Assembly (NCBI GenBank): GCA_963682025.1
Contig: OY821517.1
Span: 109,010,794-109,074,793, forward strand
Length of the DNA stretch: 64,000 bases
Origin: Cordilura impudica
Taxonomy: Eukaryota; Arthropoda; Insecta; Diptera; Scathophagidae
Direction: 5' to 3'
Shown: piece by piece, positions 46,711 to 59,900 of the stretch
Layout of the letters: each line of letters begins with the position of its first letter
Position numbering within the stretch: the first letter of the stretch is position 1
Position numbers and translations under genes: made by a program
Notes under the pieces: model-generated
Database searches by the model: none
Seen by the model: only the letters and a program-made list of their open reading frames with translations
Told to the model about the DNA's origin: nothing

Positions 46711-47455
46711 CAAAGCAAAAATAGCTTGAATCAGTAATACACGATCTTTCTGACATGCTTAGATGTTACTATTAATAAGATTTAGAATGAATATGGGCTT
46801 CTGTCAAATTAATATTTGTGAAATTGTAATGTGAGTATTGACGGTAATGCCAGCATGCGATAAAAATTAGCAAGACCTGATAGCCCAATTTTTATGCCAG
46901 ATTCTTATTCAGGGCACCCAGATTAGTCATAAAACATGCTTTGTTTCTGCTGCCATTTTTTTTTTTTAAATTTGTAGACCAGTGTAATATTGTGTAAGTT
47001 AAAAAAATAAGCATAGATTACTAACAACAGAATGTATGCAACGTGAATTTAACAAGCAAGTTCAAATTCGGCTATGCCAAATCTTTGAATCACTACACCT
47101 GCATCTTAAACTCAATACTTCAACAAATGATGGATACGGCTAAATTTTAAAACTGTTGGCGCTGCTGAATACCAGTCTAATTTTATGTTAATTGCTTTTT
47201 TTTTGGCCATTTCCTATTATAGTTTCTTGCTATACTTTCAGAAAAATTGCGTTTTTTTTTCTTACTAAAGTTGAAAACCCATAAGTTCCCTATATACTTC
47301 ATAGAACACTAATGAAATACAATATATTTAACGCAGAAAAACATTATAATACCTCTTTTGATACCTCTAATAATAATTTTGACACCAGAGAAGTCATACG
47401 ATTATTAAAAAAAAAAAATTTTTTTAAATTAATCTTGGCTAAAAACGTCCAGATA
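46711..47455. other. Spacer without recognised feature
   Basis: No coding motif or repeat match is found. The Helitron at 47456 begins directly after it. Confidence 0.5.
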
Positions 47456-48161
47456 TCTTATATATGTATACAAATGGGGTTGTGGTTGTTTGTTTGTCTC
47501 TTTATTTGTTTGCGGTTTATAGGAGACTACGCCACTGGACCGATCGTCTTGAAATTTTTTCAGTAGGTAACTGGCTAGCCGGAAGGAAAAATAGGCTACA
47601 TTTTTTTTTTGATTTTTCAAGTGAGCGTGGCACTTCCCATACAAAGTGTATTTTTAACATCTAATTTCAACGTATAATATCTGAATTACCATGACAGAAA
47701 GAGCTCTGAAACTATGTACATGTACGTATTAAAATAATTCGAAGAGTTGCGGAAAAATGGGCGGGATCGGACCAATGGTCGTGGTACCCACCATACAAAG
47801 TAAATATTAAATGTCATACATCTGAAGTACTGAAATAGCGAAAGCCTTGGAACTTTGTCTGAGTTCATGATTTATTAATGTGAGTAGTCCCATAAAATGG
47901 GCGGGATTGGACCAATGGGCGTGGTGTCCCCCATACAAAGTAAGTATTTAATATAAAATAACTGGAGTATATAATAGTGAAAATCTTGCGACTTTGTTTG
48001 AGTCGTAAGTTATTAATGTGAGTAGTTGCCGAAAACATGGGCGGGATCAGACTAATGGGCGTTGCACCTGCTATAGAAAAAAAACAGTTTTATACAAAAC
48101 GAATTCCCTGCTTTTTATTTCGTTACGAGGGGTGTAGCGAAGCGCATCGGGTTACTGCTAG
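47456..48161 (+). mobile_element. Short non-autonomous Helitron
   Basis: The 5' end is TCTTATATATGTATACAAAT after A (47455). The 3' end is GTGTAGCGAAGCGCATCGGG-TTACTG-CTAG (48158-48161) before T, the classic hairpin plus CTAG. The body holds three diverged units of about 140-155 bases marked by 'atgggcgggat.ggaccaat', 'gggcgtgg' and 'ccatacaaagt' (about 47755, 47895 and 48040). It has no coding capacity. Confidence 0.88.
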
Positions 48162-48179
48162 TTTATAATAAAACAAGCA

Positions 48180-48490
48180 AAATTTACAATATTTTTTTTA
48201 AGAAAAGTTAACCTTTTAAGAATATTTACTTTTTTGGAAAAGGAATTTTTTTAAAACAAAAAGGATTTTTTAAGAAAAGGTAATTTTTTAAGAAAAGGTA
48301 TTTTTCGAAAAAAGTTCCAAAAAATGGTATTTTTAAATATGGTACATTTTAAGAAATTACTTTTTAAAAAAAATATATATAAAAATTTAATTTTTAGAGA
48401 TATATTTTTTCAAAAAAGTGTAATTTAAAAAAAATAATTCTTTTTAAAAAAGGGCACCTTAAAAGAAAGGTACTTTATATAGGTATTTTA
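48180..48490 (+). repeat. Low-complexity run based on TTTTAAGAAAAGGTA
   Basis: Irregular repeats of 'ttttttaagaaaaggta' with variants fill about 300 bases. This is probably a decayed simple repeat. Confidence 0.75.
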
Positions 48491-49835
48491 TATTTTCTTC
48501 ATATTGGCGATTTTTTTTTATAATATCAGGTTGACGCCAACAAGAACATATGTGACAATACCTGCTTAACCTAACGTCACAAGTGCAGTATAACTATACA
48601 CACACCCTCATGAAGCAAATGGTACCATTACAACGAATACAACAATAAGAAGAATTACAACATATAGCTAAAGAAAAACAATAAGAGCAGTTTAATTTTT
48701 TCCAAAGCTTATGAAATATATATATTATATGAAATATTTTTATTCATATCTCGTAGCTCATTTGATGATTTTAAATGCAACTCAATCGGGATATTAATAA
48801 ACGATACCATGTAAAACAAAAAGTCGATCTCAGTTTCTGAGGGTGTGATCATGGCTTACACAGGCAGACGGATAGATGGTCATCGTTAAATCAATTTCTC
48901 CTGGTATTAGGATCAAGAAAATATATGGTTTATGGCGTCTTCGAAATTTATTTCAATGCTTTACCAATGGAATTTTGAAAATTAATCCAAATACGAATTG
49001 AGCTGACCAAGGTATGGTTTGATAATATGTGCCACAAGACTAGTTTTTTTTTGCTGTTTAGCAGTGGGGAATACAACTGAATGAAACTCTTTCTGAAACT
49101 GTATGCAACAAAATGTGAATTAAACATTTTTTTTTTAGAAAGTAACTAATTTATCGCATTCGTCTTTGGGTTGCCTGAACATTGCTATATATATCTTAAG
49201 GAAAAATCCTACTTAATAATGTTGATCCACAAATTAAATTTAATTTATTTAGATTAAACAAAAATCCCACTAACTGTTGCACAACTTGTCTATCCACTTT
49301 AGTAGCCTTTTTCATTGTCGACAACAATAGCCAAATATTTTCAATTATCCCATACTGTGGGCAATTAGTAGATTCATAGTTATTATAAGCTTGATATCAA
49401 TCCGCTGCAACTTGTTTGAATAGTGAATGGCAGGTGACTTTTAATAATAGGCAGCAAAAGCTTCTAGAGACATTCTTTTATATAAATAGTTGCAGAGGTA
49501 ACAAACTAGGCACTCCTTAGACTGAAACTTAAAATATCTTGCCTAACCATGATATCTAAAAAAAATATATATCCATTTCTTATACTTGTCTTTCGATTGT
49601 AATTTGTATGGCTGACTGCAATATATATTAGAAGTACTAGCAGGTATTTATGACATACACACAGAAATCGGAAAAATTGCTATCTACTGAACTTTAGTAG
49701 TGGCCTGTTGTGATAACCGACTTTGGAGTATAAGGCGATAGCAGTATTGAATATGTAGTTCTTATATATGAATTGTCATAATTAGTTGATTAGTACTATC
49801 GAATATTGGTTTTACTTATTGATGGTAGCAAGCAT
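48491..49835. other. Unassigned DNA with one HINE-like scrap
   Basis: 48845-48925 ('acacaggcagacggatagat', 'atcgttaaatcaatttctcc', 'gatcaagaaaatatatggtt') looks like the inverted start of another DINE-type family. The rest has no recognised gene. Confidence 0.4.
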
Positions 49836-50591
49836 ATATCTGTGGTTTTCTAGAATAACCGCGTATGTCATAAAATCAAAATGTTCAGGGGAGCCAAAAA
49901 ACGTTATATTTGAAATTATGGGCTCGATATAAAGTTTTTAGAGCTTTTCATTTAACAGTCCTGTAGATATGGGCAATAAATACTTTATATAAAATTTTGA
50001 GTCAAAAATCTTCAGAGGCATAGATCCTAGAGAAGGACGAAAAACAATATGTAAATAACACTTCAAGTGTGTGCAGATAAAACAGCTTATGTCGACAAAC
50101 GTCGTTTTCTTTGAAAAAGAAAATTACCAATGCAACCACCCATGTAGACATAAGTTGTTGTTGCTTGAAAAATTGATTTTTTTGTTCGTCAACAGAAAGT
50201 TAACGGGACTTAGGATGAGAATATAACAACGTATCAAGAATAATAGTGATAAAAAATAAAAGAAATAAACACATATGTTTTTAAAAGTGGTTATAAACCG
50301 AAAAATTATCCAAAATTATTTAGCATTTTTTTTTTTCATTAATAACAACGTATGTCGCTATGTGTCGCTTTCTGAGGAAATAATATGTCAGCGATCAAAC
50401 GTTGGTTGACATACGTCGATAGTGCTGCAAATTAATTTATTAAACATATAAGTTACGTCGCTATTTAAAGAAAAAAACTCAGAAATGGTCAATGTTTAAA
50501 AACAAAATTTAACACATGTAAAGAGCATTAAAAATTAATATCTTTGGCATCGTTAACTCAAAACGCGGTTATTCCAGAAAACCACAGATAT
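49836..50591. mobile_element. 756-bp TIR element (MITE)
   Basis: The left end ATATCTGTGGTTTTCTAGAA, followed by TAACCGCGT, is matched by the inverted right end with one difference (TAGAA versus TGGAA), giving about 29 bases of TIR. The interior has repeated TACGTCG/CGACGTA-like words (50085, 50105, 50415 and 50455) but no gene. No target duplication is obvious. The superfamily is unknown. Confidence 0.8.
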
Positions 50592-50691
50592 CGGGGTAGT
50601 ACCAAATATTGTTGCCCGGGATTAGTGTCTCAATACAAAAGCTTTCGTATAACAAAATGCATTTGTATACCAAATTACTCCAAAAGGTCTG

Positions 50692-51390
50692 TATTATAAC
50701 ACCATCAAGTAAGAAAATTATAGTTGGTCTAGACCCCGTCTCTTAGGTCCAACTATTTGGATACATACATTTTTATTAATTTTTTGACTGCAGATATGAA
50801 AAAGTTCATATCCGGTGCTATATTTCTATGGGGACTAGATTGAACAATGGACCTATCCTAACCATATTTAATACAGTCACTTATATTTTTCAACAACATA
50901 TGTAAACCAAATTTGAGAAAAATCTGCGCAATATTTTTGTTTTTTGATAGATTTAAGTTAAGATCGGGGGCTATAACTAAGAGTTCTCCTGTAAGGTTTT
51001 TTTTTTTTGACTACTGATAAATGAATGTAATGAAAATACACCAATCCAATTTGACCGAGATCTGTAATATAATTTGGATTTTATAACAATTTAAGTATTC
51101 ATAGGGGTCGCTTGTAAAGGGACAAGGTCTGAACATGCACCGTTTTTCACCAATTTCAATAGCGTTCATGGTATGGCCGACATAAGCTTATATACCAAAT
51201 TTCATGAAAATATATTCGTATTTGCGACTTGTAGTTTGATTAAAAGTTTACATGGACACACAGACGGACAGACGGACATCTTTAAATCGACTTAGAAAGT
51301 GATTCTAAGTCGATCGGTATAATAAAAATGGGTCTAGGTCAAATATTTTTGGTAGTTACTAACATAAGCACAAAGACATTATACCCATAA
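50692..51390 (-). mobile_element. HINE-A copy, inverted
   Basis: It begins with the inverted 3' end (CAAGTAAGAAAATTATAGT, a damaged palindrome) and runs through 'gttcatatccggtgctatat' and the GGACAGACGGAC tract. It ends near 'ttatacccat' at 51390. It is moderately diverged. Confidence 0.8.
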
Positions 51391-51659
51391 AAATTGCAAA
51401 TTTTTCTTTCTTCACTCCCCGCTAATATTTGGGTAGTAAATAACTTCCTCTAGAAAGTTGGACATCGCTAGCCTCAGGAAGCTCGGCATATAAGACGTAA
51501 ATGCTTCGAGATGCCCTAAAAGTAGCTAATGTGTTCATTGACGTATAGATTTTTATAAGTTTGAGTTGATTGAGACTTAAGAGACAAAAAAAAAAAAATT
51601 ACCTAAGAAATTGTATCAATAGAATTTTTGTAGCAACTAAACATTTTCTATTGTATTAA
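51391..51659. other. Spacer
   Basis: Nothing is recognised between the HINE-A copy and the Helitron remnant. Confidence 0.45.
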
Positions 51660-51860
51660 AATACTAATATGCCCTGTCGTGCTTCGTTACGACATACCGA
51701 GACTAATTGGCATGTATGTTTTTATAACCAAAATTTTATTTACTTATTTTAAAAGTTATCAAATTATCGCCGTTTCTACTCTGGAGCAAGCTACATACAG
51801 CTGCCCATACGCAAAACATGGATTTTCAAAATTATCCAATTATATGGTATTATATATTTA
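51660..51860 (-). pseudogene. Helitron helicase C-terminal scrap and 3' end
   Basis: On the minus strand FAYGQLYVACSRVETAII (about 51768-51822) is the last conserved helicase block of RepHel proteins. About 90 bases further comes GTCGTAACGAAGCACGAC, a self-complementary stem like those at Helitron 3' ends, then GGGCATATTAGT. Everything upstream is missing, so this is a 5'-truncated remnant. Its sequence is unlike the Helitron at 12036 in the overlapping 3' end. Confidence 0.65.
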
Positions 51861-52028
51861 CTTTATACGGGCGCTACCATGCCCACAGCTCCGAGCACGC
51901 CAATTTTTTGTTCGACTAATCACATGTATAACAAATGGGCTCACGCAAACTTCCAAGGCTTTCGCAGTTACAGGAATCTAGACATATCATCAAAAATAAG
52001 ATTTTTTATTTTTATAGAACATAATAAA

Positions 52029-52828
52029 ACAAGTAAGAAAATTATAGTCGGTCTAGACCGACTATACGATACCCTATACCATGCGTTTAGAAACCCTATC
52101 TCTTAGGCCCAACTAACTGGACATAGAAAATAAGCAAAAACCAAATTTGAGTGGGATTTTTATTATTTTTTGGGCTTCAGATATGAAAAAGTTCATATCG
52201 GATGCTATATCTATATGGGGACTAGGTCCAAAAATGGACCGATCCTGATCATGTTTGGTAAAGTCTCCTGTATTTTGCAAAAATATATACAAACAAAATT
52301 TGAGAAGAATCAGTGCAATATTTTTGTTTTTTAATAGATTTAAATGAAGATCGGGAAGCAGCTCTTTATGGGGTCAAAGGGATCATTTTTGGACTACTCA
52401 TGGATGGATGTAATGAACGCATACAAACCCAATTTGAGTAAGATCTATATGATAATTTGGGTCTTATAGCAATTTATGTCGATTTCATAGGGGTAGTTTG
52501 TATGGGGGCTAGGTCTGAACATAGACCGATTCTCACCAATTTCAACAGCGTTCATCCCATGGCCGATGAAAGCTTATATGCCAAATTTCATCAAAATATA
52601 TTCATATTTGCGACCTGCAGTTTGATTACAAGGTTTACATGGACACACAGACGGACGGACGGACGGACGGACGGACGGACGGACGGACGGACATTGTTAA
52701 ATCAACTCAGAAAGTGATTCTGATTCGATCGGTATAATTAAAGATGGGTCTAGGTCAAATATTTTTGGTTGTTACAAACAGCAGCACAAAGTCATTATAC
52801 CCAAACCACATAGTGGTATAGGGTATAA
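52029..52828 (-). mobile_element. HINE-A full-length copy, inverted
   Basis: It starts with inverted TTACTTG, the perfect 20-base palindrome at about 52048-52067 and ATACCCTATACCATG. It contains a GGAC run of about ten units (52650-52690) and ends CACATAGTGGTATAGGGTAT. It is one of the best-kept copies. The open frame across it is not a gene. Confidence 0.9.
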
Positions 52829-53165
52829 CAAACATGTATATTGTAGTACGCAATGTGTACTCATATAAAAACATATTTGTTTCAAAGCTGTTTTATATTC
52901 TGTTTGTTATATTGGAGAAGGTAAAATAGTATAACCCTTTGCTTGGATTCTCAATGGAATTGATTTCACAGCAAAGGTAATATGAATTTATTTTTTTACC
53001 AAATAAACTGCTTGTGACTCGACTCGAAACAGCTGTATAATCTGTTATTCAGAATATCGATAAATTTTAAATCAATTAAGTTCTAACTCAAATGTTAATT
53101 TATTTTTAGTATAAGTGATAGCTAAGTATTGTATTTTATGGTATAGTATAAATGAGGTGTTTAAA
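52829..53165. other. AT-rich spacer
   Basis: No feature is recognised. Confidence 0.5.
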
Positions 53166-53600
53166 GTAGTGCGTTCGAGTGATCTATTATACTGCCCTCT
53201 GGTAATAGGTTGTCCCTATAAAATTTCATCCAACCTTGAAGCCCTCGGGAATTCGAGGATGTCGGTTCGATCTAGTATTTTTATCTCGCTACCTAGTATT
53301 TTAAAGGAGCCCAGGTGCCTTTTTCTTTTATACATTAACGCTCCTCAGTACCCAAGAATGTGCATTGATGATTCGGCTTCATCATCACAGAATATGCACA
53401 TGGGATTTGTTACAATTCCCTGAGCCTTAAGTGACCAGTTAAAATCCCGGTTAGTATTCTCGAACGATATTCTCAAATGACAGCTAAAATACTGTTTAGA
53501 TATTCTTAAAATAGAAATGTGCTGTTCAAAACTTTTTATCTGCATTTGAGTAACCTTTTTCAGTTTTAAATAGATTTTAGCAAAGTCTCACAAAATCTTG
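53166..53600 (-). pseudogene. Non-LTR retrotransposon ORF2 C-terminal fragment
   Basis: The minus strand from 53545 reads MQIKSFEQHISILRISKQYF, then NWSLKAQGIVTNPMCIFCDD and EAESSMHILGY. This is the C..C...H...C-type cysteine-histidine region that follows the reverse transcriptase in Jockey- and R1-type LINEs. After a frameshift LGSFKILGSEIKILDRTDIL continues, as in the tails of these proteins. No RT catalytic motif or poly-A tail is present. It is the only retroelement coding trace I found in the window. Confidence 0.65.
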
Positions 53601-53639
53601 TCAAACTTGGGCAATACCAAATGATACTACTGTATTTTT

Positions 53640-54628
53640 TATACCCTATACCACTATGTGGTTTGGGTATAATGACTTTGTGCTGCTGTTTGTAACAACC
53701 AAAAATATTTGATATAGACCCATCTTTAATTATACCGATCGAATCAGAATCACTTTTTGAGTTGATTTAACAATGTCCGTCCGTCCGTCCGTCCGTCCGT
53801 CTGTGTGTCCATGTAAACCTTGTAATCAAACTGCAGGTCGCAAATATAAATATATTTTGATGAAATTTGGTATATAAGCCTTTTCGTCCATGGTTTGGGT
53901 ATAATGACTTTGTGCTGCTGTTTGTAACAACCAAAAATATTTGATATAGACCCATCTTTAGTTATACCGATCGAATCAGAATCACTTTTTGAGTTGATTT
54001 AACAATGTCCGTCCGTCCGTCCGTCTGTGTGTCCATGTAAATCTTGTAATCAAACTGCAGGTCGCAAATATAAATATATTTTGATGAAATTTGGTATATA
54101 AGCCTTTTTCGTCCATGGGATGAACGCTATTGAAATTGGTGAGAATCGGTCCATGTTCAGACCTAGCCCCCATACAAATTACCCCTATGAAATCGACATA
54201 AATTGCCATAAGATCCAAATTGTCATATAGATCTTACTCAAATTGGGTTTGTATGCGTTCATTACATCCAAAAATTATGCCTTTGGCCCCATATAGACTG
54301 CTTCCCGATCTTCACTTAAATCTATTAAAAACAAAAATATTGCACTAATTCATCTCAAATTTTGTTTGTATATATTTTTGCAAAATACAAGAGACTTTAC
54401 CAAACATGATCAAGATTGGTCCATTTTTGGACCTAGTCCCCATATAGATATAGCATCCGATATGAACTTTTTCATATCTACAGCCAAAAAATTAATAGAA
54501 ATCCCACTCAAATTTGGTTTATGCTTATTTTCTATGTCCAGTTAGTTGGGCCTATGAGATAGGGTCTCTAAACACATGGTATAGAGTATCATATAGTCGG
54601 TCTAGATCGACTATAATTTTCCTACTTG
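53640..54628 (+). mobile_element. HINE-A copy with a 232-bp internal tandem duplication
   Basis: It starts ATACCCTATACCACTATGTG at 53641. The segment from GTTTGGGTATAATGAC (53661) to CGTCCATGG repeats at 53893, giving a period of 232 bases. Both units carry the private variants 'gatatagac' and 'cactttttgag', so the duplication arose inside this copy. The second unit continues through the whole element to TCTAGATCGACTATAATT and CCTACTTG. Confidence 0.9.
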
Positions 54629-55485
54629 TTTAATTTTATAGTAGAAAATAACAACGCAGTGACTGAAAAGTAGACGTTTAAAAATAAAAGCAGGCACGTT
54701 GAATAAAATGGACATAAAATATTAATTATTAATTAAAAAAATGACAGATCCATATTAAAAAAATTGTTAGTAATTGAAGAGTTCAAACTTTTTATACTGA
54801 CATGTGCCCATTCCTATCTGATAAATAATAATTGTGGAAAATGATTTGTTTTTACCGTTCAAACAATACCTTTAACAAATGCAGTTTTTTTCGCAAAATT
54901 TCTATTTCAGCTTGTGTTTTTTTAATTTTTGGTGCACAATATAATAATAAAATCTTTTCCTTTTTAGAAATTTCCGTATTTCCATTTTTCTCTTCTTTTG
55001 AATATTTTTGGTATTTCTAGTTATATGTGTTATTTTAATCAGCTGCTTTTTTTTGTGGAAACTAAATCTCACAAAGTATTAAAAAAAGTTAGACATAAAC
55101 GGTATAGATTTTGAAATAAATTTCAACTAAAATCTACTAGATATTCCTCAGATGTAAACGCATAATTAGTATAATTAAGATTATTTATGCGGAAGTCAGC
55201 TGTGTCTATATCACTATTGTCTAAAAAACAACTCCAAGTAGTATTAATGCTCTATTTTGTGTTAAGATTATACTTAACTAGTTATATTCATATAATATTT
55301 CTATAAATTGTTCTCTATATATATTATATTTTCATGAGCAAGAGACCATGAAGTAGCGCAAAGGATATAAATAGCGCTTGGATATTTTTGTCTTATTATG
55401 GCTTGAACACAATTATGCCGGTTAGCTATATATGCGGCATCATCATATCCTTGTACTCTCAACATATTCAAATCAAGGCCTAGGC
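54629..55485. other. AT-rich spacer
   Basis: Nothing is recognised apart from A/T-rich simple sequence. Confidence 0.5.
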
Positions 55486-56182
55486 TTTTGACTGTATCAT
55501 GTAAGGTTTGTGAAATTTATTTTCCTGCTGTTCGTCCGTCTGCCTATATGTCCACGTAAAAATTCTAATCAAACTACTGGTCGCAAGTATGACTATATTT
55601 GATGAATTTTGGAACATAAGTTTCCATTGGCCATAGCATGAACGGTACTGAAATTGTTGAAAATCGGTACATGGTCAGACCTTGTCCCCATACGATTGAT
55701 CCCTTTGCAATAGACTTAAATTGTCTTAAATTGAAATTATCTTATAGATCTCTGTCAAATTGGGTGTGTTTATGGTTATTACTCCCATTAATCAGTGGTC
55801 CAAAAATAAACCCCATATGGCAATTCCTTGTCTTAGCGCCCATATAAAGCTGTTTCCAGATCTTCATTTAAATCTATCAAAAAACAAAAATATTTCACAG
55901 ATTTTTCTCAAATTTGGTTTGTGTTTGTTTTTCCAAAATATAAGTGACTTTACCAAATATGTTCAGGATCGGCCTATTTTTCGACCTAGTCCTCATATAA
56001 ATATAGCATCCGATATGAACTTTTTCATATCTGCAGCCAAAAAAATTAATAACAATGCCACTCGAATTTGGTTTATGCTTATTTTCTATATCAAATTAGT
56101 TGGACCGAAGGGATAGGGTCACTAAACCATGGTATGGGCTATCGAATAGTCGGTCTAGATTGACTATAATTTTCTCACTTCT
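55486..56182 (+). mobile_element. HINE-A copy, diverged, 5'-damaged
   Basis: From 'gttcgtccgtctgcctatat' (about 55530) the HINE-A blocks follow in order to 'atagtcggtctaga.tgacta' and TTTTCTCACTT at 56181. The first about 150 bases of the element are missing or unrecognisable. Confidence 0.78.
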
Positions 56183-56207
56183 TTGTTATATAACAAAAAA
56201 GCCTTTT

Positions 56208-56964
56208 TATACCCTATACCACTATGTGGTTTGGGTACAATGACTTTGGGCTGCTGTTTGTAACTACCAAAAATATTTGACCTAGACCCATCTTTTATTA
56301 TACCGATCGGCTCAGAATCACTTTCTGAGTCATTTTAGCGATGTCCGTCCGTCCGTCCGTCTGTGTGTCCATGTAAACCTTGTAATCAAACTACAGGTCG
56401 CAAATATGAATTTCATCAAATAAATTTGGTAAATAAGCTTTTATCAGCCATAGGATGAACGCTGTTGAAATTGGCGAAAATCGGTCCATGTTCAGACCTA
56501 GTCCCCATACAAATGACCCCTAAAAATTGCCATAAGATCCAAATCATCATATAGATCTTATTAAAATTGGGTTTGTATGTGTTTATTGTATCCATTAATC
56601 AGTAGTCCAAAAATAATCCCTATTAGACAATTTTTAGTCATAGGCCCCATATTGAGCTGCTTCGCGATCTTCACTTAAATCTATCAAAAAACAAAAATAT
56701 TGCAGGGCTTTTCTCTAATTTGATTGTATTTGTTTTTTCAAAATATAAGTGACTTTACCAAATATGGTCAGGATCGGTCCATTTTTTGACCTAGTCCACA
56801 TAAAAATATAGCCCGATGTGCCAAAAAATTAATAACAATGCCACTCAAATTTGGTTTTTTCTTATTTTCTATATCCAGTTAGTTGGAGCGAAGAGATAGG
56901 GTTTCTAAACCATGATATAGGGTATCGTATGGTCGGTCTAGACCGACTATAATTTTCTTACTTG
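56208..56964 (+). mobile_element. HINE-A full-length copy
   Basis: It runs from ATACCCTATACCACTATGTG to GATATAGGGTATCG, the palindrome GTCGGTCTAGACCGAC and TTTTCTTACTTG. It lies 26 bases after the previous copy in the same orientation. Confidence 0.88.
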
Positions 56965-59900
56965 TTTTAACTAATGTGTATACTCTATAAAAAAAACGAA
57001 ACAATATGCTAGAAATTATTAAGAAAAACTTTGAAGTTAATTTAAAAAAAATCGAATTTTCCTATACACGTTCAAACCGAAACCGAAACCTAAATGATAC
57101 AAGCTAAGGGCATAAGCCTAATGGTAACTTTATTATTTACAAAACTAAAATATTGCATAAATTACAATCTACCACAATTAATTTAAGTTTCAAAATAAAT
57201 TTTTATGATCAAGAGTGTCCTCTATAAAAATATTTAAGAAGGTATTTTCTCTAATTTTTAAGTGCTTTTAAATTACTCTTCAATTTAAAAGAGACGTGAT
57301 GAAATGATGCGAATGTTTATATGAATTTAAATATTTACAAATGATTTCGGAGCGTTCCCCACTCTGGAACAATCACCTATCATTTCCTTCGCTATAATCT
57401 GCTTATTTGAAAATCATTTGTATTATAAATTTTTTTGTTGGACTGTATCAAATATCTCTGTTTTTCTTCACTTTTAATTGGCTACAAAAGCGAGCGTCAC
57501 TACTGAACAAATTAATTCATTGCACAAATCGATAAACTCGTGAAGCTTAAATTGAAAATAGTTTGGTTTTCGTTTTAGCGCGGTGTTAAATTATTATTTG
57601 GATCTAAAGCCAAATTTAGACTAATTCAGAGTGAACGTTATCAACAGACAGACAGATAGATACGGTGATATTTGAATAGATATGTGGTCGGAAATTGTCA
57701 AATCCACCAAAAATCTGATTCTGAGAACAAACAGAAAGTGATAATTTTTAATTGTTAAGGCAAGTGTCCTTATTAATATGGCTTTACTGTTTTGTATTTA
57801 AAAACCATAATAAAAACATTTTGTTTATTAAAGAATTTTCATTTAAGTCTGTTAAGTTTTTATTTTACCAAAACTTGGAATATGCCATCAAAAAAGAAAA
57901 TAAATTATAAAAATAACAAAAAGGAAATGACATTAAACAAAATGAAAAGTATGTGCATGTGTAAACATTTTTGAGAAAATCTGCTAAGCGGTTTCAAATA
58001 GTTGCAAGTTACCCCTCCTCCCCCCCAAAAAAAGGAGATACTAAACTATTCTGACTGATATTGAATATACACACACATGCATTCACAAACATTTGAGTGA
58101 ATATTGCATATAAGTATAAAGATGAAGAAAAAAAAACGGAAAACTCTTATGCAAAGTCTATATAGTTGCATACAAGCATTCACTGAAAGCTATATTTTTT
58201 ACTTATACCCTTGCAAAAGTTTAAAACGCAAGGAATGAAAACAAAATATAATTTATGTATTAAATATTCAGTTTTGCAAATAGCACTTTCGAAACGAAAT
58301 TTTTGCAGTTATTTAATTTGGGTTCTGAAATAAATGTCTATAATTTCTACTTAAGTTCCCTCAATCGTTAGTGTAAAGTCTGCGTTAATATTAAACACTT
58401 TGCTGGGTTATTTCTTTGATATAATAATTTTTCTCTGCTGTTTAATGTTTATGGAAATCCGCATGATGATTGCTTGGTATTATACGTACTATATAGTTAA
58501 AAAACGCAGATAGGAATAAGACTTAAACCATCAGTCTCTATATAACTCTGTTGAGGAGTACGTATTCTGAATGCAAAATGCACTGGGGGAGTATTACACA
58601 TTCATATGCAGAGTATAAGAATATATGGACTTTAGCCCAATATTGGGTTAGTAGTTTTGACGATGGATTTTTTATATCACTATTTTATGTATATATATGT
58701 ATATACTATATATACATATATATATATACTGTTGTTGCCAAAAGTGTTTTCCTTTGGGTTGTTTCATCTTCTTCATCATATTTTTTGTATTTTTTTTTCT
58801 TTAGAGCTTTCTTCTAATGTCACTTATGCACAAGTAGTTCGAGTATGTGTTTGTAGCCAGGCTTTTAATACATTTGTATAATATTTTTTTTTCATTACTA
58901 CTTTCTTGAGCGTTTATATGCATGAATTTATAGACACACATGTATGTGTACCCGTCAATGTGTATTTCTAAGCAATGTTTTCATATCCAAGTGTTTGCAT
59001 TAGTTTAAGTGTATGTGCGATGCTTATAGTATGTGTGTGTATTTTATTTTTAGACTTTGACATGCATGTGCATAAGAATATGTTTGCGTTTGTGTCTGTA
59101 TGTTTAGTGGGTTTTGGTTACTCTCTTGACAGTGTATTCTTTAAAGGACTTACAAGTACTTAGTTTTATAGAAAAAATAAGCTTTAATCAGTTTTGTTTG
59201 TCATACGAATAAGACACTTAAAAAAATACGAAAATTGAAAATGTCATTTAGAATCCCCTTGAAAAGACTTTATTAAGGTTTGAGAGTCTTTTGATCCACA
59301 TAAATAAAAAAAATTGATCCAGCTTGGCCAAATGTTTGTGATTAGAATGGAATTACTTTTATTCTCAAAATTTAATTACATATAGATTTGTGGAGAGGTA
59401 AAAAAAGCTCCACCGCATCTGAAAATACTCTTCATAACCCAACTTCTGGCTAAAGCATTTTGTTAAAATCCAACAGTGTTTCTTGATGGTCCAAAAGATC
59501 CGTTATGGGAAAATTCGAAATAAGGTAATGAGTGGTGGCTCAAAACGGATTGAAGTTTCATATTCTGATAAATATTTGTTACTGGAAGTATCAAAAATAA
59601 AAATTATGCTGATGATTAATTTTCTTTATTTTTCTGTTTAATTTGGTATAAACAATATATGAAATATGTATGTAAAATGCGATTGTAAATTGAAATGTAT
59701 ACATTTTTATTAATTCCGTGGCGGTTCATCTAGTACATATAAAAAACTCCACAAATGGCCCACGGATTGAATATTTATAAAAAATTTCCCGCAATGTTCT
59801 GGAGCTATTCACCAACGAAATGACACTTAGCACGCGAAGAGTACTAATTGAAAAGTTAAATTATATCAAGTGATGTAAAGTACAGCTCAGTAGATAAAGG

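Noticed and set aside
48830..48935. Possible full HINE copy
   Set aside because: Only about 80 bases match the DINE-type start and the ends are absent. It is kept as a scrap only.
58551..58881. Overlapping open frames rich in Tyr and Ile
   Set aside because: They run through a TATATG microsatellite and T-runs, with no motif and no splice or start context.
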